NCBI GenBank assembly: GCA_016712665.1
Contig: JADJQP010000011.1
Coordinates: 15,156 to 79,155 of the forward strand
DNA: 64,000 nucleotides
Direction of reading: 5' to 3'
Origin: Bacteroidota bacterium
GTDB lineage: Bacteria > Bacteroidota > Bacteroidia > Chitinophagales > Chitinophagaceae
Positions 58,092-64,000 of this stretch are shown in pieces. Position 1 is the stretch's first letter; every line of letters starts with the position of its first letter. Under the pieces are notes generated by a model that saw only the letters and a list, made by a program, of their open reading frames with translations, was not told the origin of the DNA and did no database searches. The position numbers and the translations under genes were made by a program.

Positions 58092-59150
58092 CTACAATTG
58101 AATACAAAAACTAGCTGTTACAGAATAATTTTCTTTGCTTGCATTTACAAAAAGTACATCTTTCGATACAAACGATTTCCCTTCCAGTCGGCCTACAAAA
58201 TGCTCATTAAGTTGGAAATCGATATTGGCTGAAAGTCCGGCCACTTGAAATCCATTTACTGTATTGGTGCGCACAATCAGCTGCTTCTTGTCGTAGTAGT
58301 ATTCAGCTCGCATGGCTAGCTTCATGTGTTCGGAGGCAATGTAACGAAGCACTACATTGGGAGTAAACCAGGCTCCGTATATTCCTGTGACATCCTTATC
58401 GGTTCCGATATCAAGTGCTGCGGTTACACCCCATTTATTTGTAGGTTCATAAATTGCATACAAATTATGAAAGGTACGGAACGCTCTATTACTGTCGGGC
58501 TGCGCACTACCGATAAAATTACTATAGTTAAGAAGCAACTTTTCAGAAGCTTTGTAATTGACTTGCATTCCGAGTGCGGGTATTTGCGAATGCGATACCA
58601 AACGAATTCGTTGCCACCCATTCAATAGATAAACCGATAGGTTCGTCCGATTTTTTGTATCTGAATATCCCAGTTTGAAACCGGATTCATAATAAGGTGA
58701 ATTTTCGGCAGCCAAACTTCTACTGAGTGTCCAGCAATTGGCACCAATGGCTCCTTCATAACCAATATGCGAGGGAAACACACCGGCATCTAACCACCAG
58801 TTTTGTTTTTGAGAAAGTTTGATTCCCACATTGGCTTCATAAATTGCCTGTACTCCTCTGGGCTCGCTACTTAAATTATACTGTGCATAATTACCTGCCA
58901 TCAAACCCAAATTCGCTCTAAATCTCTTTTGAGAATAAGCAGCCTGCACCAGAATCAGGTTCGCATTCCCTTCGTGATGTCGCTTATGATTGTATAAAAA
59001 ATCGGGCTTGTCCTTACTTCTTGGTTCCGAAAAATCGTAGCTATAGTACATCTCCGCATAGGCAGCAAAACGGAAAGGGCTTTCCTTCTCGGTTTGTGCC
59101 ATGCTTGTAGTGTACAATAGGCTTAATGAAATAATAAGAAAGATTTTCAT
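58092..59150 (-). CDS. Porin-like outer-membrane beta barrel (BBP2-like)
   Basis: ATG 59150 (MKIFLIISLSLLYTTSMAQ signal peptide; the frame starts two codons earlier). About 352 residues. The N-terminal AAYAEMYYSYDFSEPRSKDKP, LILVQAAYSQKRFRANLGL and the middle WWLDAGVFPSHIGYEGAIG are strongly like the Bacteroidota putative porin family DUF1597/BBP2. It ends with the barrel-type SVTASFCIQL. Function is probably general solute passage. It lies just left of a 22-bp repeat array; no partner gene. Confidence 0.78.
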   Translation of the reverse strand: MKIFLIISLSLLYTTSMAQTEKESPFRFAAYAEMYYSYDFSEPRSKDKPDFLYNHKRHHEGNANLILVQAAYSQKRFRANLGLMAGNYAQYNLSSEPRGVQAIYEANVGIKLSQKQNWWLDAGVFPSHIGYEGAIGANCWTLSRSLAAENSPYYESGFKLGYSDTKNRTNLSVYLLNGWQRIRLVSHSQIPALGMQVNYKASEKLLLNYSNFIGSAQPDSNRAFRTFHNLYAIYEPTNKWGVTAALDIGTDKDVTGIYGAWFTPNVVLRYIASEHMKLAMRAEYYYDKKQLIVRTNTVNGFQVAGLSANIDFQLNEHFVGRLEGKSFVSKDVLFVNASKENYSVTASFCIQL

Positions 59151-59314
59151 AATCACTTGATAGATTTTTGTTTCAAGAAGTTCCTGAACGTCGCAAAAGT
59201 AAAATATATCCCGAAGAATACATCAACATACTAGACGGACAAAAAAACATATCGATGCGAACAGCATACTAAAAGAAATAAAAAACCTGATTGATACATT
59301 CTTTCCTATACTAT

Positions 59315-59490
59315 ACGCGTTTCTTACCCATACTATATGGGTTTCTTACCCATACTATATGGGTTTCTTACCTATACTTTATGGGTTTCTTACCCATAAG
59401 GTATGGGTTTCCTACCCATACCTTATGGGTTTCTTACCCATACCTTATGGGTTTCCTACCCATACCTTATGGGTTTCTTACCCATAAATT
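59315..59490. repeat. 22-bp tandem repeat, eight units, each palindromic
   Basis: Units begin at 59315, 59337, 59359, 59381, 59403, 59425, 59447 and 59469. Each contains ATGGGT-TTCTT-ACCCAT (TTCCT in units 5 and 7), a 6-bp stem with 5-nt loop. Unit 1 is degenerate and more decayed copies follow to ~59525. An ORF across it is a by-product of the repeats. Confidence 0.85.
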
Positions 59491-59740
59491 CCATAAAGAG
59501 TTTCTTACACATACAAAGGGTTCTCGCTTGTTCGAAAACATAGTAGCGTCTCACTGTAGGATAGTATTGAACAAAATTATTTATTTGATTTATGAGTAGA
59601 AATTATACCGATGTGATATTTGTAATATACCAATAAAATGGTCTAAACAACTATCCTATCGGTATACTCCTTCGGCGCACAGGTTTACTCCCGATAGCTT
59701 TCGGGATAAGACTTGGTCTACGACACAAATCACATTGGTA
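59491..59740. other. Gene-free stretch
   Basis: Contains decayed 22-bp units at the left and an inverted repeat near 59690 (TCCCGATAGC / GCTTTCGGGA type). No coding region seen. Confidence 0.4.
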
Positions 59741-60121
59741 CTATAAAATTCAAGATAATGAAAAAGCCAATTTTATTACTCGATATACACAAGCTGTCTA
59801 CTACCTGCATTTCAAACCCAATAATCCAAAAGACGAAGTGCAAGAAGCCACACTGATATTTAAAAAGTAGATTTCGCACTTCCATTCTTTTAATGCCCAC
59901 AATAGTGAGGATGACTTGAAGCCTACCTATGGCAAAGGGAAAACTTCCTATCGGTTGGTGTCTCACCAACCATTAGAGAAATTTGGGTTAAAGGGAAATA
60001 TACTTTAAAACCGATTTGATACCTATCATCCCAATTACGGGAACTTCAGTATAAAACCTATCAACTTGCCTGTGCAAACAGGGAACATTAAGCTTACGAG
60101 GGCCAAGCCTATAAAGAGATA
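59741..60121 (+). pseudogene. Decayed coding fragment, unidentified
   Basis: One frame reads sensibly over ~380 bp, YKIQDNEKANFITRYTQAVY through YGKGKTSYRLVSHQPLEKFG to NYGNFSIKPINLPVQTGN, but is broken by TAG and TAA and has no start. I do not recognise the family. It is probably a remnant of a gene lost next to the toxin-antitoxin cluster. Confidence 0.35.
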
Positions 60122-60134
60122 GTTGTTTTTAAAA

Positions 60135-60467
60135 TTAGTATAATTCTAGTAATGAATAGTTATCAGAAGATGCGATTTCTTCAATAATCTGAATATGTCG
60201 TATCAATAAATCAGCAATGTAATTGTTATGCTGGTTTCCTGTTTTTAATAAAACAACTTTTGGTGGAGGTCCAAATAAATTAAGTAGATTAATAAAATCT
60301 TCATCATTACTTACAATAACATAATTATTTTCTTTTGCAAATTGCCATATGACAGTATCATTGGCCATATACGCTATTACAAAATCTACATGTGCTACAT
60401 CATCAAAATAAGGTTTCAGTAAACTGACTATCCTCCAAGACAAATTTGCATCAAGTAACAATTTCAT
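60135..60467 (-). CDS. DUF5615 PIN-like toxin
   Basis: 110 residues. It opens MKLLLDANLSWRIVSLLKPYF with the first PIN aspartate and has NYVIVSNDEDFINL with the later acidic pair (DED). These are marks of the DUF5615 (Mut7-C-like PIN) family, thought to be RNases partnered with DUF433 proteins. The gene follows the DUF433 gene with a one-base overlap at 60467, confirming the operon. Intact as given. Confidence 0.85.
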   Translation of the reverse strand: MKLLLDANLSWRIVSLLKPYFDDVAHVDFVIAYMANDTVIWQFAKENNYVIVSNDEDFINLLNLFGPPPKVVLLKTGNQHNNYIADLLIRHIQIIEEIASSDNYSLLELY

Positions 60468-60691
60468 TATGCAGCAACCATTTTTATCATTTGCTCTCTA
60501 TTAGCAAGCAAAGCCAATGCAGCATGAATATGTTCTAATTTCAATTGAGGATAATCAACCAAAATTTCATCATTGCTCATTCCCGAAGCTAACCATTGCA
60601 AAATATCTGAAATAGCAATTCGAGTTCCTTTGATAGTTGGTTTCCCAAATCGTATCTCTGGGTTTATTTGTATGTATTGTACAAGGTCCAT
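60467..60691 (-). CDS. DUF433 antitoxin
   Basis: 74 residues from ATG 60691 (MDLVQYIQINPEIRFGKP); an upstream frame to 60745 is less likely as it adds 18 basic residues. The DUF433 pattern is clear: INPEIRFGKPTIKGTRI, then SDILQWLASGMSNDEILVDYPQL. The family is a winged or helix-turn-helix antitoxin and autoregulator, encoded before DUF5615 toxins. Both genes in this pair look intact. Confidence 0.87.
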   Translation of the reverse strand: MDLVQYIQINPEIRFGKPTIKGTRIAISDILQWLASGMSNDEILVDYPQLKLEHIHAALALLANREQMIKMVAA

Positions 60692-60745
60692 AATACAAAA
60701 ATAAGAATTAAATTTAGAAATAGTACTTCTCTTCGAAAACTGCAC

Positions 60746-60862
60746 TTTCGTATGCCCTTTGTTGTTCTAAGCCTTTGGCTTTTTCTATTCCTCTCATAGA
60801 AGCGGGGAGTTGCTTTCTTCAAATTGTAATAAAATGAATAAGTTTGATAAGAATACCGTTCA
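60746..60862. other. Short gene-free stretch
   Basis: Region between the DUF433 gene and the antitoxin relic. No gene is supported. An AT-rich leftward promoter for the pair is expected here. Confidence 0.35.
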
Positions 60863-61180
60863 ATGACAATAGTATTAGACAAGAAAATACCGATAAAAAA
60901 GGCAAAAGCTCAAATCAATGCACTTCAACCCAAGTTATGCAAAAGGAAGTCGCAAAGCGGCTGAATTAGGCGCATTACTTGGGTTAACCCCTATATAGAT
61001 AATCACCATTTAGGTTGAGTTTGCGATAGCCAAATGGGTTGATTATCTTAATCGTTATGCAATTTATTATTTTCTATTGCATAATTTGGGTTCAAAAAGA
61101 AGCAATTTGACCCATATCAATTTTTAGGGAAAAAATGGAGTAAAAGTGGTGTTGAATATTAAAAAATGATGAGAGAATGT
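60863..61180 (+). pseudogene. Antitoxin relic split by a MITE-like insertion
   Basis: ATG 60863 reads MTIVLDKKIPIKKAKAQINALQ, close to the antitoxin at 55594 (MTIVIDKK...AKEKIMQLQ). The frame is then lost in an insertion. It resumes at ~61102 as FDPYQFLGKKWSKSGVEY-stop-KMMREC, which aligns with FDAFSFLGK...GVSFQKKVRNEW; the stop replaces Gln (CAA to TAA). One A too many near 61093-61097 adds a frameshift. No toxin gene follows. Confidence 0.72.
60929..61090. mobile_element. MITE-like element, 162 bp, TIRs, 5-bp target duplication
   Basis: Ends begin CCCAAGTTATGCAA at left and are inverted at right (TTGCATAATTTGGG); over 22 bases 18 match. TTCAA flanks both sides (60924-60928 and 61091-61095). 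Inside is a second inverted repeat around 61000-61060 (GATAATCACC / GGTTGATTATC). It has no ORF. Removing it plus one TTCAA rejoins the antitoxin except for one base. Confidence 0.7.
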
Positions 61181-61288
61181 CCCATCAAATGGGCCAAATA
61201 GTTCCTTACGTACTCAAGAAGAAAGCCAAGATCGAAGACAACCGTAGTAATTTCTATTAGTCTTTACTAAATAGTATTTAAAAATTTT

Positions 61289-61314
61289 GCACGAAGAAAT
61301 TCGTGCTTTTTTTT
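61289..61314 (+). terminator. Rho-independent terminator
   Basis: Stem GCACGAA / TTCGTGC with GAAA loop and eight T. It isolates the antitoxin relic from the restriction-modification genes. Confidence 0.85.
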
Positions 61315-61330
61315 GCCCAGTTGTTAGATA

Positions 61331-61361
61331 GTGACTTAAAAGCAAATGTACTTTAAGTCAC
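61331..61361. promoter_or_regulatory. Palindromic operator, probable C-box
   Basis: Arms GTGACTTAAA (61331-61340) and TTTAAGTCAC (61352-61361), perfect 10-bp inverted repeat with an 11-nt spacer, 19 bp before the controller gene. GACT/AGTC half-sites are typical of C-protein operators. Confidence 0.65.
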
Positions 61362-61380
61362 ATGCTCTTAGTATTGTTGT

Positions 61381-61620
61381 ATGAATATTCAGACAACTAT
61401 TGGCTTGCGTATAAAAGAAATACGCACCGAAAAAAATCTCACTCAAGAGGCGGTTGCATTTAAAGCAGAAATAGACCGCACATTTATGAATCATGTAGAA
61501 AATGGTAAACGAAATGTATCTGTAGAGACATTGGAAAAAATATTATGCAATGGACTGGAAATGAATTTTCATGAGTTTTTCTGTAATGGATTGTTTAACG
61601 ATAAAAAGAACGGGAAATGA
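61381..61620 (+). CDS. XRE-family controller (C) protein
   Basis: 79 residues, one helix-turn-helix domain: LRIKEIRTEKNLTQEAVAFKAEIDR, then FMNHVENGKRNVSVETLEKI. Size and neighbourhood are those of restriction-modification controller proteins, which bind a C-box, first repress and then activate their own promoter, and delay the nuclease until DNA is methylated. The palindrome 19 bp upstream fits. It overlaps the methyltransferase gene by 4 bp (ATGA), so translation is coupled. Confidence 0.85.
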   Translation: MNIQTTIGLRIKEIRTEKNLTQEAVAFKAEIDRTFMNHVENGKRNVSVETLEKILCNGLEMNFHEFFCNGLFNDKKNGK

Positions 61621-62846
61621 AAACAATAAAAAAAATATCAATTGAAGAATTTGACGGAAAAAAATTCAAGATAATGATAGTTGAACCCGAGGATAATAGG
61701 AAAGCAATTGTTACTCATTACCTACACAATATTAGCAATGGAGTTTCAAAACATTATAAAATAAGTGCTTTGAAAATTGTGAAGGAATATGTAGCTATTA
61801 ATAATGAGGATGAGGATTTTACGATTGCTGCTGACGAGGCACTACAACAATTACTTTTTGAGGTAGAAAATGTTCCGTTTCCTACTCCTAATGACTACAC
61901 ATTTAAATTTATAGATTTATTTGCCGGGATTGGTGGATTTAGAATTGCACTTCAAAATGTTGGCGGAAAATGTATATATACTAGTGAATGAAATCAGGAT
62001 GCAAAAATTACTTATAGAGAAAATTTTGGAGAAGTTCCTTTTGGAGATATTACAAAAGATATGACTAAAAAATACATCCCAAATGATTTCGATATTTTAT
62101 GTGCTGGATTTCCTTGTCAAGCATTTTCAATAGCAGGTTATCAAAAAGGTTTTGCTGATACAAGAGGAACTTTGTTTTTTGACCTAGAACAAATTATTGA
62201 AAAGCATAGACCTAAAGTAGTTTTCCTAGAAAATGTAAAAAATTTAGTTTCACATGATAAAGGAAATACGTTTAAAATTATCCTAGAAACATTAGAACAA
62301 AAATTAGGCTACAAAGTTTTTCATAAAGTTTTAAACACAATGACACATGCAAATGTTCCTCAAAATCGTGAACGAATATTTATTGTTGCCTTTGATCCAA
62401 TTCAAGTTTTAAGATGGAGCGATTTTAAATTCCCTTCTAAAATTAAATTGACAAAATCAATTCATGATATTTTAGAAAAAGGAAAACAAGATGATATTTT
62501 TTATTATCCCAAAACACATCAATATTATACTGAGTTAGAAAAGACAATGACCTCAAAAGATACAGTTTATCAATGGAGACGTGTTTATGTTAGAGAAAAC
62601 AAAAGTAATGTTTGCCCTACACTAACAGCAAACATGGGAGCAGGAGGTCATAATGTGCCATTAATAATAGATGATTTTGGAATAAGAAAATTAACGCCTA
62701 AAGAATGTTTTGCATTTCAAGGTTATCCAATGAAAAAATACAAGCTCCCTAAAATAGCAAATAGTAAATTATATATGCAAGCAGGTAATTCTGTTACTAC
62801 ATCATTAATTGAAAGAATAGGTAATGAAATATTAAAAGTATTGTAG
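61617..62846 (+). CDS. DNA cytosine-5 methyltransferase (in-frame stop as given)
   Basis: Modification enzyme of the restriction system, ~409 codons. The first ~97 residues are an extra N-terminal region without recognised motif. C5 motifs follow: I FKFIDLFAGIGGFRIAL, IV GFPCQAFSIAG with catalytic Cys, VI FLENVKNL, VIII PQNRERIFIVAF, IX-X GIRKLTPKECFAFQGYP and QAGNSV. A TGA at 61989-61991 interrupts TSE-stop-NQDAKITYRENFGE, where homologues have Trp (SEWDxxA), one transition from TGG. Without readthrough or correction the catalytic part is lost. Recognition site cannot be read off. Confidence 0.9.
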
Positions 62847-62847
62847 T

Positions 62848-64000
62848 ATGAGTGTGTGGGAAAAATATACCAATGAACAAAGAAACGAATACATACAATT
62901 TCTTCAAGTTTATGGAGCATTATCTAATTTATTTCGACAAAAAAAGGAGATTTAATACCTTACTTAGACTCGAAGTTTCAAGAAACTGTTTTTTCAAAAA
63001 TATTCAATGGGCAAAATGCTGACATTGGTAATACTCCTCATGATATAGTATCTGTATTTGAGAATGAAAGAATTGGAATCGGTTTAAAAACTTGGATGGG
63101 AAGTAGACCATCTTTTCAGAAAGTAATGCAACTAAAAAGATACCAACGTGAAATAAGTCAGTATAATAATGATCCTCATTCTTTGGCTGGTTTTATTTCA
63201 GAAATAAAAAATGAAAGAATGAGAAGCGATTATGATCGCTTAGGTTTAACAGGAGGATAAAAATATTTACCATTATGTAACTAGGGACCAAGGTAAATTT
63301 ATAATACATGAATGTGCATATCCTCTAGTGGATTTATCAAAGCTATCAATACTTGCTACAAACGAATCAAGCATTTCTTGGACTGATCGTTATAAAGAAT
63401 ATAAATATACTTATGGCGATACTCAAATTTGGCAAAAATTTGATTCTACCAGGTATAACACAATAAAACTGAAAGAAATTGATGTAAAAAATCATTGAAG
63501 ACCCTTTTGAATTTTTACTAAAGGCCTATTTTAAATTTATAGACGCCGCCACAATTATAAAGCAAGAAATTGTTGAAGCATATTTGCCACTCTATTCATT
63601 TCATTCCAAGGAGGTTGAAGAAAAATCAGGATTAAATGCTTGGAACGCTGCACCTAAAAATAAAGAAAGTAACACTCCTAGACCATTAAATGAAGTATAT
63701 ATTCCGATTCCAATGGATTTTCACCATAAGTTTCCAGGGTTTTTCTGTAATGACATATTAGATATTGTTGAAAGACAAAAGCGTAAGGAGGAAAATATCC
63801 CTGAAGTACGATTTAATTTACAACTACCTAATGGGAGAAGCATACCAGCCTTAATAACTCAGAGTAATATGAAGGGGCTACAATCAGGTAGCACTATTGA
63901 ACGTGATGAGAATGGTAAACTATATGGGCAGTCCGCATTAGGGCAATGGCTATTGATTGATGTTTTGGGATTAAAGGAAAGGACATTGGTAACGTTGGAA
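62848..64000 (+). pseudogene. Type II restriction endonuclease, three frameshifts, runs off the window
   Basis: ATG 62848 begins MSVWEKYTNEQRNEYIQFLQ one base after the methyltransferase stop. Faults: A7 at 62939-62945 needs one more A, an extra base near 63253-63257, and A6 at 63486-63491 has one too many. Joined, the text reads YLDSKFQETVFSKIFNG, FENERIGIGLKTW (possible PD-(D/E)XK core), HYVTRDQGKFIIHECAYPL, EKSGLNAWNA, NEVYIPIPMDFHHKFPGFF and LPNGRSIPALI to the edge. The C-terminal part resembles the DNA-binding domain in NgoFVII-like nucleases from memory; specificity is unknown. Confidence 0.7.

Noticed and set aside
59315..59490. CRISPR array
   Set aside because: Units are directly abutting without unique spacers, and no cas gene is near.
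59291..59599. A 102-residue ORF with GFLTH-type repeats
   Set aside because: It is the translation of 22-bp tandem repeats in rotating frames, without any start context or domain.
59730..59969. 79-residue leftward ORF
   Set aside because: The plus strand reads more protein-like over the same stretch; no start signal or family for the leftward frame.
21219..61991. Alternative genetic code (TGA as Trp or Gly, or TAG reassigned)
   Set aside because: The in-frame stops are of all three kinds and would need different amino acids. TGA, TAG and TAA are also normal ends of good genes here, such as mfd (TGA) and dtd (TAA).

Overview
The window is chromosomal DNA from a Bacteroidota bacterium, most like Chitinophagia or Saprospiria. 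The evidence is indirect but consistent. Promoters carry the Bacteroidota -7 box (TAnnTTTG). Three proteins end in type IX secretion (T9SS) sorting domains, one of type B and two of type A, and a small protein resembles the C-terminal domain of the gliding/T9SS protein GldM. Division genes lie in the order mraZ-rsmH-ftsL-ftsI-murE-mraY. No rRNA, tRNA or CRISPR array was seen.

Layout. 1-6.3 kb: leftward division and wall cluster, mraZ to a partial mraY. 6.3-6.7 kb: AT-rich gap with two exact DnaA boxes. 6.7-17.9 kb: peptide transporter, phosphatidylserine decarboxylase, ybeY, manC, arfB, dtd, a MazG-like enzyme, a DCC thioredoxin-fold membrane protein, a B12/radical-SAM protein, meaB and an O-antigen-ligase-like protein. 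18-30.8 kb: GH92 mannosidase, lolA, methyltransferases, DAHP synthase/chorismate mutase, envelope proteins, chrA, arginase and a glycosyltransferase. 30.9-42.9 kb: one reading frame of about 3,876 codons for a SprB-repeat adhesin with a type B T9SS domain, preceded by a small secreted protein. 43-55.6 kb: hydrolase, GT2, an orphan DppC-like permease, two overlapping T9SS cargo genes (YHYH protein and sulfatase), J-domain/KTSC protein, SF1 helicase, a small export protein and mfd. 55.6-64 kb: an AT-rich accessory zone with a VapBC-type pair placed between two copies of the mfd 3' end, palindromic repeat arrays, a DUF433/DUF5615 pair, an antitoxin relic split by a MITE-like element, and a C-M-R restriction-modification system running off the end.

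How the genes fit together. The left part makes the wall and septum. The middle part makes and exports envelope polysaccharide, lipoprotein and lipid components. The giant adhesin, the YHYH protein and the sulfatase are surface or secreted T9SS cargo. The right end collects toxin-antitoxin and restriction genes, most of them damaged.

A warning about the sequence itself. At least nine otherwise good genes are interrupted by one-base indels, mostly in short homopolymers, or by single in-frame stops. Core genes such as mraZ, manC and lolA are affected. Uncorrected sequencing error is the simplest explanation for the homopolymer indels. The clustered damage in the right-hand 8 kb looks more like real decay. 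Where a gene is broken, the span of the reconstructed gene is given and the break is stated.
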